Below are positions 54,593 through 63,211 of a stretch of DNA of 64,000 nucleotides, piece after piece. This DNA is from Micromonospora chalcea (lineage in GTDB: Bacteria > Actinomycetota > Actinomycetes > Mycobacteriales > Micromonosporaceae), in contig NZ_MAGP01000001.1 in assembly GCF_002926165.1 (NCBI RefSeq), positions 124,001 to 188,000 of the forward strand, read 5' to 3'. A model generated the notes under the pieces. It was not told the origin of the DNA. It did not search any database and saw nothing but the letters and a program-made list of their open reading frames with translations. The translations under genes were made by a program, and so were the position numbers. Positions within the stretch are counted from its first letter, which is position 1; each line of letters begins with the position of its first letter.

Positions 54593-57287
54593 CGCACAAC
54601 GGTCCTGGGTCGTTCTCCTCGGTGTTTCTGCCTATAACCGGATGCCTTCGCTACCGACGGTGAGGAACAACTTGCTCGCTTTGCAGGATCTCTTCACCGA
54701 CAGCAGCCTCCTCGGAATAGCGCCCGAGAACTGTGTGCTCTGCCTCGATCCGAAGACGGTGGACGAGGTGCTCGATGTGGTGCATCGGTCAGCGACGGCT
54801 GCGCAGGACACCCTCTTGATCTACTTCGCGGGTCACGGTGTACTCGATGGCAGGACTGCCGAACTCCATTTGTGCCTGCCCGACGGTGATCCCGCGAACC
54901 TCCACAAGACGGTGCGATATGCCGATCTTCGAAGGCTGATCAACGCTTCCAGGTGTGAGCGGAAAGTGGTCATCCTGGACTGTTGCTACAGTGGAAGTGC
55001 AATCAACGCGATGAGTGACGAGCAGGCCCATGTCGCCGAACAGAGTCGCATTGAGGGCACGTACGTCATGACCTCCACGTCGCATAGAGATGCGGCGATG
55101 GCCCCGGCTGACGCCGACTACACCGCCTTCACTGGTGAGCTGATCGGTGCCCTCGCCTCGGGCCTGCCCGATGCGCCCGAACTCATCGACGTCGACTCGC
55201 TGTACTTTCACTTGCGCAATGAGTTGGGAGCAAAGAACTTTCCTATTCCGCACCAGCGATCGAGAAATGAAGGACGCAAGATCGTTCTTGCTCGTAACAG
55301 ATTTTTGGATGCCCCCATTGAAACGGCAAATGTTTCGGACCCCGGTCTGCCGGAGCTTCCTGTCGGGCACGAGGCGGCGCTGTGGGCCCCGCCACCGACC
55401 GTGGCTGCGGACCTGGCGGCGATGCGTCAGCAGGGTGAGTCGGCGCAGGCCGACCGCCTACTCGATGCCCTTGCTGTTCGACGGCCGGACCAAGAGGTCG
55501 CGGCGCTGGTCGCGGTGCTCGGCGAGCGCTCATGCCACGGGGACGTCGACCGGTTGCTGCGGGCGGCGGCCCTGCGGTCCAGGCAGGATCTTGCCCCGTT
55601 GCTGTCGGCTTTTCATGAGATGGATCTTCATGTCGCGGCCAAGCGGCTGATTCATCACCTCGCGGACTCCTCTGGTTCCCATATCGCTGCCGTGGCCCGC
55701 GACTTCCAACAAGCCGGAAAGTCCGACTTGATCCCCGATCTGCTCGATGCTGCAGTCGGTCGGGCCAGCAGCGCGGCACCCCTTGTGGCACTCATCACCG
55801 CCCTCTGGACTTCCGGGCTGCAGGGCGAGGTCGACAGTCTCCTGGAGCGCAACGCGTCGCGATTCACGACGGCCCTCGTCGTCGAACTCGGCGACGCGTT
55901 CCGCACGGCAGGCCGGGAGGATGAGGCGTTCAGGCTCTACGCCCGTGCGACGGAGGAGATTGCCTCCAGAGAACCAAGCGACGTCGCGTCGATCGCCTTC
56001 GCGATGCGTAAGGCAGGAAAACTGACCCAGGCGGACAGCCTGCTCCGGACTGCCGTGCGAGGGGCTGCAGGCGATCCGGTCCGGCTCCGGCAACTCTTCA
56101 GCAACGTGGCCGTCCTCGACGCGGTGGTGGCAGAAAACATGCTCCTGAGCTACTGGATCCCCGCGACGGCGGAGGAAGTGGGATCACTCGCAAGGCTGCT
56201 CCGAGAGGCGGGTCACCATCGGGAGTCGAGCGACGTGTGTGCCCGCGCGGCGGTCCACCTGTCGGCGGCGGAAACGCTGTCGCTCGTCGAGCGTCTGCGG
56301 GAGGAGGGGCGCCCCCTTGACGCCAACAGAATGCTGAATTCTGCCGGTGGCCACTCGCCTCGGCCGCACGTCGCCGCAGACCTCCTGGCGCTGCTGAGCG
56401 AGCGGGGCAAGGGTGCCGACTTCGACCGGCTCATTGCCATCCTGCACCAGGAAAAGATCGTAAAAGAGGTACTGAGTCGGCTCCTGTCGACCGGCAGATC
56501 CAAGGCCGTTTCCGACTTGATAGTCGGCAGCAAAAGGCACGGAGGCGGTTTGGCGTCGCTGCTGCTTGATAATGACGCCGCACTAGTGGCTAAGATACTG
56601 GAGTGGCTGAATCCGGCAAGTTTCGCGCAACTCCTTGACGAGGTCGGCCCCGAGGCGGCTCCAACGTACCTGGTGGCCGTCCGTCCGGAGACCGTCGCTG
56701 CGCTCGTGTCAGCAGAAAACCTGCCGATCGTTTCCGGAGAGATCGCCAAGGTGGTCGCGGACTTTATGCTGATTCCAAACAACAGGGCCATTGCCGAATT
56801 ATTGGACCCGGCATCATTGGCTGGACTGGTGACTCTGGTGGGGGCGAGTCGAGGAGCCAGCCTCATTAGACCGACGACACCCGATCGTGCCGTCAAAGTG
56901 CTGACCGCCGTCTCGCAAGAATTGGCGGCCCGCATTCTGGAGGCAACCCCGACTACGCGGGCCAGGGAGATCATCGAATACGCCGGGAAGGATCAGGCAG
57001 TAAGTTGGTTGCGGCTCCTTCCCGAGCGAGAATCGGCGCGCATGCTGACCGCCATGCCTGGCGAAGAGATCGTCGAGTGGCTCCAGATGTGGTCGCCGGA
57101 AGAGATCGGTGAGATTCTGGTCGTTCTTCCGAGCGACGTGGCGGTGAAGGTGTTGACGGTCGTTCGTGCGGAGGTTGCCGCCGAATGGCTCAGTTGCCTT
57201 GGGGTGCGGGGAAAAACCTTGTTCAGCGCAATGCCGTGGGGCTGGCGCATTGGAGTCAAACGGCACATGGGTGGCTATCGATCCTGA
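54579..57287 (+). CDS. Caspase-domain protein with long helical-repeat region (conflict effector)
   Basis: This is a 902-residue protein. Residues 1-250 form a caspase-like (C14) peptidase domain with the catalytic His in LLIYFAGHGVLDG (His86) and the Cys in VVILDCCYSGSA (Cys136). Residues about 280-640 are TPR- or HEAT-like helices, and about 640-880 contain repeats of MgtE_N/FliG-like type (AARILEATPTTRAREIIEYA, ESARMLTAMPGEEIVEWLQM). There is no signal peptide. Caspase effectors beside EACC1 proteins are thought to cleave host proteins when triggered. Codon use and base composition differ visibly from neighbouring genes (many A/T third positions), a sign of transfer. The trigger and target are unknown. 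Confidence 0.85.
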   Translation: MKLPDAQRSWVVLLGVSAYNRMPSLPTVRNNLLALQDLFTDSSLLGIAPENCVLCLDPKTVDEVLDVVHRSATAAQDTLLIYFAGHGVLDGRTAELHLCLPDGDPANLHKTVRYADLRRLINASRCERKVVILDCCYSGSAINAMSDEQAHVAEQSRIEGTYVMTSTSHRDAAMAPADADYTAFTGELIGALASGLPDAPELIDVDSLYFHLRNELGAKNFPIPHQRSRNEGRKIVLARNRFLDAPIETANVSDPGLPELPVGHEAALWAPPPTVAADLAAMRQQGESAQADRLLDALAVRRPDQEVAALVAVLGERSCHGDVDRLLRAAALRSRQDLAPLLSAFHEMDLHVAAKRLIHHLADSSGSHIAAVARDFQQAGKSDLIPDLLDAAVGRASSAAPLVALITALWTSGLQGEVDSLLERNASRFTTALVVELGDAFRTAGREDEAFRLYARATEEIASREPSDVASIAFAMRKAGKLTQADSLLRTAVRGAAGDPVRLRQLFSNVAVLDAVVAENMLLSYWIPATAEEVGSLARLLREAGHHRESSDVCARAAVHLSAAETLSLVERLREEGRPLDANRMLNSAGGHSPRPHVAADLLALLSERGKGADFDRLIAILHQEKIVKEVLSRLLSTGRSKAVSDLIVGSKRHGGGLASLLLDNDAALVAKILEWLNPASFAQLLDEVGPEAAPTYLVAVRPETVAALVSAENLPIVSGEIAKVVADFMLIPNNRAIAELLDPASLAGLVTLVGASRGASLIRPTTPDRAVKVLTAVSQELAARILEATPTTRAREIIEYAGKDQAVSWLRLLPERESARMLTAMPGEEIVEWLQMWSPEEIGEILVVLPSDVAVKVLTVVRAEVAAEWLSCLGVRGKTLFSAMPWGWRIGVKRHMGGYRS

Positions 57288-57671
57288 GAGGCCGGGTCAT
57301 CCATTGAGCCCTTTCATCGTGCGTAGCGCGCCGCTCCTCCGGGTGTCACACCGGCGAGCGCCGCCCGTCGTCGCGCTCGGCGGGCGGGCGCGGCGGAGGC
57401 GTCGGATACTGGGTCGATGACCAACCCCGACCTCGATCCCGAGGTGTACCCGCCGATCGACCCGCGTGAGGACGTGCCGGACGATCCCGGCGAACTCCTC
57501 CCGGACACGCCCGGTGAGCTGCCCGAGGCGCCGGTCGAGCCGATGCCCGACGACGGGGAGCCCGGGGGTGTGCCCGAACCGGCCTGACCGGCCCGGCGCC
57601 GGGGTGCCCGATAGATCGACGATGGTGGATAATCTTGCGGTGACCGGCGCGCGGACCGCAGGGGAGACCGG
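57288..57671. other. Intergenic region with one small acidic ORF
   Basis: GC content returns to the high local level here. The only coding candidate is the small acidic ORF at 57417-57587. No clear terminator is seen after the caspase gene. Confidence 0.5.
57417..57587 (+). CDS. Small acidic proline-rich protein
   Basis: This 56-residue frame encodes a strongly acidic, Pro-rich sequence (for example DLDPEVYPPIDPREDVPDD and LPDTPGELPEAPVEP) with no hydrophobic segment and high third-position GC. It is likely disordered. The nearest GGAGG is 20 bases upstream, so the start is uncertain. I do not recognise a family. It may be a real small protein or a chance frame on the complement of GC-rich sequence. 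Confidence 0.4.
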   Translation: MTNPDLDPEVYPPIDPREDVPDDPGELLPDTPGELPEAPVEPMPDDGEPGGVPEPA

Positions 57672-58880
57672 ATGAGAATCGTCGACGCCCGGGTGATCGT
57701 GACCTGCCCCGGCCGGAACTTCGTGACCCTGAAGGTCGTGACCGACGCCGGAGTCACCGGCGTCGGTGATGCCACCCTCAACGGCCGGGAACTGGCCGTC
57801 GCGTCCTACCTGCGCGACCACGTCGTGCCGCTGCTGATCGGGCGGGACCCGGCCCGGATCGAGGACACCTGGCAGTACCTCTACCAGGGGTCGTACTGGC
57901 GGCGCGGGCCGGTCACGATGAGCGCCGTCGCCGCCGTGGACACCGCGCTGTGGGACATCAAGGGCAAGGTCGCCGGGCTGCCGGTCTACCAGTTGCTCGG
58001 CGGCCGGTCCCGCGAGGGCGTGACCGTGTACGGGCACGCCAACGGCGAGACGGTCGACGAGGTGCTGACCGAGGTCGCCCGTTTCGTCGACCTCGGCTAC
58101 CGCGCGGTGCGGGTGCAGTGCGGCGTGCCCGGCCTGCCCCGGACGTACGGCGTCAGCGCCGACAAGATGTTCTACGAGCCCGCCGACGCTGCACTGCCGA
58201 CCGAGACGACCTGGTCCACCGAGGCGTACCTGGCCCACGTGCCGGGCGTGTTCGCCCGGGTCCGAGAGGAGTTCGGGCCCACCCTCCGGCTGCTGCACGA
58301 CGTGCACCACCGGCTCACCCCGATCGAGGCGGCGCGGCTCGGCAAGAGCCTGGAGCCGTACGCGTTGACCTGGATGGAGGATCCGGTCCCGGCGGACCTG
58401 CAGGAGGGCTTCCGGCTCATCCGCTCGCACACCACCACGCCGATCGCCGTCGGCGAGGTCTTCAGCAGCATCTGGGACGCCGCCCAGCTCATCCGGGAAC
58501 AGCTCATCGACTACGTGCGTACGACTGTGGTCCACGCCGGCGGGATCACCCACCTGCGACGCATCTTCGACCTCGCCGCGCTGCACCACGTCCGCAGCGG
58601 CTCGCACGGAGCCACCGACCTCTCCCCGGTCTGCATGGCCGCCGCGCTGCACCTGGACATCGCCATCCCCAACTTCGGTCTGCAGGAGTACATGCGGCAC
58701 ACCGAGGCGACGGACGAGGTTTTCCCGCACGGCTATCACTACGACGGCGGCTACCTGCATCCGGCCGAGACTCCGGGGCTCGGCGTGGACATCGACGAGC
58801 AGGCCGCGGCCCGCTACCCGTACGCGCCGGCCTACCTGCCGGTGAACCGGCTGACGGACGGCACCGTGCACCCCTGGTGA
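57672..58880 (+). CDS. manD: Mannonate dehydratase-like enolase-superfamily enzyme
   Basis: This 402-residue enzyme is of the ManD/RspA subgroup. It starts [20 protein letters not shown] and contains the ManD-typical [13 protein letters not shown] loop, metal ligands Asp in [10 protein letters not shown], Glu in [10 protein letters not shown] and Glu in [11 protein letters not shown], and the C-terminal [20 protein letters not shown]. ManD dehydrates D-mannonate to 2-keto-3-deoxygluconate in glucuronate breakdown; related subgroup members act weakly or on gluconate. The ATG has a GGGGAGA site upstream. Its convergent neighbour encodes GH67 alpha-glucuronidase, which releases (methyl)glucuronate, so the pathway fits. 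Confidence 0.9.
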   Translation: MRIVDARVIVTCPGRNFVTLKVVTDAGVTGVGDATLNGRELAVASYLRDHVVPLLIGRDPARIEDTWQYLYQGSYWRRGPVTMSAVAAVDTALWDIKGKVAGLPVYQLLGGRSREGVTVYGHANGETVDEVLTEVARFVDLGYRAVRVQCGVPGLPRTYGVSADKMFYEPADAALPTETTWSTEAYLAHVPGVFARVREEFGPTLRLLHDVHHRLTPIEAARLGKSLEPYALTWMEDPVPADLQEGFRLIRSHTTTPIAVGEVFSSIWDAAQLIREQLIDYVRTTVVHAGGITHLRRIFDLAALHHVRSGSHGATDLSPVCMAAALHLDIAIPNFGLQEYMRHTEATDEVFPHGYHYDGGYLHPAETPGLGVDIDEQAAARYPYAPAYLPVNRLTDGTVHPW

Positions 58881-58890
58881 GCGCGCCGGT

Positions 58891-61002
58891 TCAGTGGATG
58901 CGGCGACCGTGCGCGTCCGGGATCCCGGACTTGCGGAAGAAGTACGTGTTGATCTGGTCCCGCCACTCGACGGCGCTGCGGAGCTGCTCGTCGAGGCGCT
59001 CGGCGACCCGGTCGTGGACGGCCGGGTCGACCGCCCCGGCGACGAGCCGCCACCGCTCCCGCATCGCCATCACCTCCTCGACCCCGGCGAAGTGCGTGTC
59101 GTAGATGTGCTGGATCACGGTACGGCCGCTGTGCAGCACGTGCCGGTAGGGCACGTGATGGAAGAACAGCAGCAGTTCGTCGGGGCAGCGTTCGCGGGAC
59201 TCGTACACCTCGGACCACGGCGGCGGGTACTGGCCGGTGAAGCCGGTCCCGGTCGCCCGGGTCCGGTCCACCCCGACGCCGTCGCGGTCGGCGAAGTGGT
59301 AGGTGCCCCACGGGGTGTACTCGTAGCCGTCCACGTCCGGGCCGTAGTGGTGGCCGGGCCGCACCATGAACCCGACGCCGAGCGGGGCGGTGTAGCGCTC
59401 GTAGGTGCGCCAGGAATCGTCCATGATCGCGTGCATCGTGCGCCGCAGCGCTTCCGGGTCGCCGGTGGTCACCGGCAGCCACGTCAGGTCGATCCACTCG
59501 TCGAGGATCGCGCCGGGATCCAGCAGCGGATCCCAGGCGAGCCGGCCGAAGGCGTACAGGTTCGCCTGGGCCAGCGGGTGCCCGGTCCAGAACGGGTCGT
59601 CGCCCACGTTGGACACGGCGACCAGGCCGCCACCGGCGCCCGCCCGTCCGGCCGCAATGTCGGCGATCGTGTCGCCGGCCGCGCCCCGGGGCCGGAACCG
59701 CAGCACCTCGCTCCACCAGGGGCCGAGGTAGCAGACGTGCCGCTGCTGGCCGGTGTACTCCTGCGTCGCCTGCACCTCCACCGCCAGCCGGGTAGCAGGC
59801 ATCGCGGCGAGCACCGGGGACACCGGTTCGCGTGGCTGGAAGTCGATCGGGCCGAACTTCACCTGGACGATCACGTTGTCGGCGAATCGTCCGTCCAGCG
59901 GCGCGAAGTGGTCGTGGGCGGCCCGGGCGCGGTCGGTCGACCGGTCCCGCCAGTCCTGGTGGTGGTCGTAGACGAACGCCCGCCAGCGCACCACGCCGCC
60001 GTGTGGCGCGAGCGCCTCGGCGAGCAGGTTCGCGCCGTCGGCGTGGTCGCGCCCGTACGCGAAGGGGCCGGGCCGGCCCTCGGAGTCGGCCTTCACCAGG
60101 TAGCCGCCGAAGTCGGGAATCCGCCGGTACACCCGCCGGGTGGCGGCGGCCCACCAGTCCCGTACCCGCTCGTCCAGCGGATCGGCGGTGGGCAGGCCGC
60201 CGAGGACCACCGGGGCGGCGAAGGTCACCGCCAGATGCACCCGGATGCCGTACGGGCGGAACACCTCGGCGATCTCCGCGACGTCGCCGAGCCGGTCGGT
60301 CAGCAGCAGCGCCTCGGTGTCGTGCACGTTGACGTTGTTCACGCAGATCGCGTTGACGCCGCAGGCGGCGAGCAGGCGGGCGTAGTCGCGGAGCCGGGCG
60401 GGCTCGCGCCGGGTGGCGCCGTCGCGCCAGAACAGGGAGCCGCCGGCGTAGCCCCGCTCGACCTGGCCCGACACCGGGTGTACGGCCACGTTGTCCCAGT
60501 GGTCGAGCATGCGCCGGTCCAGCGCCGGCCGGTGCCGACTCGCCGGAAGGCCGTCGTGGAAGGCCGCCGCGCCGAGCCGGACCACGTGGAACATCCCGTA
60601 CAGCAGGCCGGCCGGCGCGTCGGCGAGGACCACTGTCACGCCGCTCGCCCGCGTCAGCAGGTACCCCTCGTCGCCGAGCGCGCCGTCGCCGGTGCCGTTC
60701 ACCGCCGGTGTCGCGCCGAGCCGGGCCGCCTCCGCCGCCGCGTTCGGCACCGGGCCGGCGCCGCGCAGGGCCAGCACCAGGTCGGCGTCGACAGGCCACG
60801 GTGGCCCGTGCCAGAGCCGTCCGCCGTAGCGGGCGCAGGCCCGGCTCACCTCGTCGAGGACGGTGTCGACCAGGAGCCCGTCCCCGTGCACCAGCACCGG
60901 CCGGGAACCGAGTTCGCGGAAGACCGCGGGCGGGAGCCAGGCGGCGTGCCAGGCCGACTCGCCGCTGTCGGCCGACAAGCGGCCGGTGACCGGGACGCTC
61001 AC
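58891..61002 (-). CDS. GH67 alpha-glucuronidase
   Basis: This 703-residue enzyme removes (4-O-methyl-)glucuronic acid from xylo-oligosaccharides. The catalytic residues lie in the usual segments: Glu in YLVKADSEGRPGPFAYG, Asp in VKFGPIDFQPREPVS and Glu in EVQATQEYTGQQ. The enzyme has no signal peptide and should act in the cytoplasm on imported aldouronic acids. The GTG at 61002 overlaps the stop of the DUF624 gene (GTGA), and the longer open frame upstream is not family-like. It is the last gene visible of the minus-strand operon. Confidence 0.95.
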   Translation of the reverse strand: MSVPVTGRLSADSGESAWHAAWLPPAVFRELGSRPVLVHGDGLLVDTVLDEVSRACARYGGRLWHGPPWPVDADLVLALRGAGPVPNAAAEAARLGATPAVNGTGDGALGDEGYLLTRASGVTVVLADAPAGLLYGMFHVVRLGAAAFHDGLPASRHRPALDRRMLDHWDNVAVHPVSGQVERGYAGGSLFWRDGATRREPARLRDYARLLAACGVNAICVNNVNVHDTEALLLTDRLGDVAEIAEVFRPYGIRVHLAVTFAAPVVLGGLPTADPLDERVRDWWAAATRRVYRRIPDFGGYLVKADSEGRPGPFAYGRDHADGANLLAEALAPHGGVVRWRAFVYDHHQDWRDRSTDRARAAHDHFAPLDGRFADNVIVQVKFGPIDFQPREPVSPVLAAMPATRLAVEVQATQEYTGQQRHVCYLGPWWSEVLRFRPRGAAGDTIADIAAGRAGAGGGLVAVSNVGDDPFWTGHPLAQANLYAFGRLAWDPLLDPGAILDEWIDLTWLPVTTGDPEALRRTMHAIMDDSWRTYERYTAPLGVGFMVRPGHHYGPDVDGYEYTPWGTYHFADRDGVGVDRTRATGTGFTGQYPPPWSEVYESRERCPDELLLFFHHVPYRHVLHSGRTVIQHIYDTHFAGVEEVMAMRERWRLVAGAVDPAVHDRVAERLDEQLRSAVEWRDQINTYFFRKSGIPDAHGRRIH

Positions 61003-61688
61003 GCGGTGAACTCCGCCCGGATGTCGTCGATCATGGGAGCACCGATCCGCAGCAGCGCCAGCACCAGGAGCGCGGCGAGCAGGGCGAGCACCGCCTCGGA
61101 GAACACCGCGGTGACGCCGGCGGCGGCGACCAGCAGCGCGACGTTGCCGAACGTGACGCCGGGCTTGCGCGCCACGTAGTAGACGGCGAGCCGGAGCACG
61201 TCGCGGGTGCGGAAGGTGAACAGCGAGACGATCACCAGCGCGTTGACCCCGACCAGGATCACCCCCGCCCCGACCACGACGAGCGGCACGGCCCACCAGC
61301 CGGGGACGGCGGCGGCGGGCAGGTTCGCCAGGTTGAGCGCGATGACTGCGAGCCACAGCAGCGTCGGCGCCCAGACGCGCAGCACGCCCGCCAGGTTCTC
61401 CCGGTAGGCCCGGCGGAACGCGGCGGCGGGACGGAGATCGGTCAGGTCGGGGCGCTGGTGCCGCAGCGTGTGCAGCGCGGCCGAGACGGCCGGACCGACC
61501 GGCAGCGCGGCGGCGGCGACCAGTGGAAGGTTGCTGCTGTCGCGGTCGAGCAGCACGAGCACGGCCAGACCGGGCAGCGTGCTCACCAGGAGCAGCAGTT
61601 CGACCACGAGCAGGGTGTGGACCGTCGCGGCGGCCCGCGACAACGGCCCGTCGCCGAACTCCCGCAGCCCGCCGGTCGCGCCGGTCAC
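60999..61688 (-). CDS. DUF624 (YesL-like) membrane protein
   Basis: This is a 229-residue membrane protein with about five helices. YesL/DUF624 proteins occur in operons of carbohydrate ABC transporters and glycoside hydrolases; their function is unclear. Conserved features here are LVVVELLLLVSTLPGLAVLV near the N-terminus, FRRAYRENLAGVLRVWAP and LFTFRTRDVLRLAVYY. The GTG at 61688 overlaps the GH39 stop and marks the likely start; an in-frame extension to 61730 is not needed. It is coupled at both ends. Confidence 0.85.
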   Translation of the reverse strand: MTGATGGLREFGDGPLSRAAATVHTLLVVELLLLVSTLPGLAVLVLLDRDSSNLPLVAAAALPVGPAVSAALHTLRHQRPDLTDLRPAAAFRRAYRENLAGVLRVWAPTLLWLAVIALNLANLPAAAVPGWWAVPLVVVGAGVILVGVNALVIVSLFTFRTRDVLRLAVYYVARKPGVTFGNVALLVAAAGVTAVFSEAVLALLAALLVLALLRIGAPMIDDIRAEFTA

Positions 61689-63211
61689 CGTCGGTCCTCG
61701 TGCGGGTCGAGCAACCTGTCGTCCCACCACGGCGGCGTCTCGTCCACTACCGGGGTCAGCTCGGCGAGAGTCACCTCGTGCCGGGCGAGGACGAGGTCGA
61801 GGTCCGCCCGCCCGCCCGCGACCGGCACTGCCCGATGGGTACGGGCCGGCTCGGCGGCCTCCCGCAACGCGTCGAGCTGCCGTGGCCGGGGTGAGTGCGG
61901 GCTGCCCATCTCCCGCCAGGCCGCGAAGGCGTTGCCGGCGTCCTCACTCACTGCCGAGCGGAGCAGGAACGCCGACGCGGTGCCCGGCGGGCCGATCGGA
62001 ACGGACAGCGACAGGGTGTGCCGCTCGGGTACCGGCTCGCGGCCGGTCACGTCCACCGGGGCCCAGGCCAGGACCGCGACCCGGCCGTCGGGGTGCCGGG
62101 TGACGAGATGGTCCGGCCCGCGCGCGAGCACCTCGTCGCCGAGCCGGGCCATGAACGCGTACAGATGGTAGGTGGGTTTCTTGATCTGCCGGTGGGTGAG
62201 CAGGCCGAAGCCGCCGTGCAGCGGCGCGGTCGGCACCCCCTCCTCCTCGAACACGTCGCTGAAGGTCCAGTAGGAGAAGGAGTCGACCAGATACCCGCCG
62301 CCGGCCAGCACCGGAGCGAGGTAGGCGGCGTGGAAGGCCGTGTCGTGGATCGGGTTGTCCGGCCGGTAGGAGGAGTTGAACTCGGTGATGTGCACCGGGT
62401 GGTCGGCCAGCGCGGTGCCGGCCAGGTGCCGGCGGGGCGCGGCGAACTGCTCCAGCAGCTCCGTGGCCGGAGCCAGGGTCTGCCGGGTGCCGAACGGCAG
62501 GTGCCGCGCCGGGCCGGAGGTGTAGGCGTGCCGGCTGACGAAGTCGACGGGTACGTCGCGGTCGGTGACGAACTCGGCGAACGGCTTCAGCCACTCGTCG
62601 GCGCCGGGGGACAGGGCCGGGCCGCCGACCTGGAGCGCCGCGTCGACGTCCTTGACGGCGTGCGCCGAGACCTCGTACAGGCGGTGGTAGGCGTCCTGGT
62701 CGGCGCCCTGCCAGAACGCCGGCAGGTTGGGCTCGTTCCACACCTCGATCGGCCAGCCGCGCACCTCGTCGAGGCCGTACCTGTCGACCAGGTGGGTCAC
62801 CGTGGCGCGCACCAGGTCACCCCATTCGGTGTACGACCGGGGCGGCGTCACCTTTCCCCGCCACCAGAACACGGTCTGGTCGCCGGAGGCGAGCGCCGAG
62901 GGCATGAACCCCAGCTCCACGAAGGGTCGGATGCCCAGCGCGAGGTAGGCGTCGACGACCTGGTCCACGTAGGTGAAGGCGTGCCGCACCCGGCGCTCGC
63001 CCCGGTATTCGTACGGGCGGTGCACGCCGACGCCGTCGCTGAGCAGCCCGTGGCCGCGGATGTGCCGGAAGCCGATGTCCTGCTGCACCAGCGCCAGCGA
63101 GTCCTGATAGTCACGTCGCAGAGCCAGGTCGAACCGGCCGGTGCCCACGCAGGTACGCCAGGCGTCGGTCAGCCGGCCGGCAGGCCGGTCGGGGACGAGG
63201 AGCCGCGTCAT
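61685..63211 (-). CDS. GH39 beta-xylosidase-type glycoside hydrolase
   Basis: This 508-residue enzyme has a GH39-like barrel: GFRHIRGHGLLSDGVGVHRP and FVELGFMPSALASGDQTVFW, the acid/base Glu in EVWNEPNLPAFWQG, the nucleophile Glu in VHITEFNSSYRPDNP, and YLVDSFSYWTFSDVFEEEG. A C-terminal beta domain follows. There is no signal peptide. It is predicted to release xylose from the non-reducing ends of xylo-oligosaccharides. The ATG at 63211 overlaps the stop of the solute-binding protein gene by ATGA, so it belongs to the same operon. Confidence 0.93.
   Translation of the reverse strand: MTRLLVPDRPAGRLTDAWRTCVGTGRFDLALRRDYQDSLALVQQDIGFRHIRGHGLLSDGVGVHRPYEYRGERRVRHAFTYVDQVVDAYLALGIRPFVELGFMPSALASGDQTVFWWRGKVTPPRSYTEWGDLVRATVTHLVDRYGLDEVRGWPIEVWNEPNLPAFWQGADQDAYHRLYEVSAHAVKDVDAALQVGGPALSPGADEWLKPFAEFVTDRDVPVDFVSRHAYTSGPARHLPFGTRQTLAPATELLEQFAAPRRHLAGTALADHPVHITEFNSSYRPDNPIHDTAFHAAYLAPVLAGGGYLVDSFSYWTFSDVFEEEGVPTAPLHGGFGLLTHRQIKKPTYHLYAFMARLGDEVLARGPDHLVTRHPDGRVAVLAWAPVDVTGREPVPERHTLSLSVPIGPPGTASAFLLRSAVSEDAGNAFAAWREMGSPHSPRPRQLDALREAAEPARTHRAVPVAGGRADLDLVLARHEVTLAELTPVVDETPPWWDDRLLDPHEDRR

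Noticed and set aside
58894-61179. 761-codon plus-strand open frame opposite the GH67 gene
   Set aside because: It is the complementary shadow of GH67. GH67 has all catalytic motifs, whereas this frame is Val/Arg/His-rich without any known domain.
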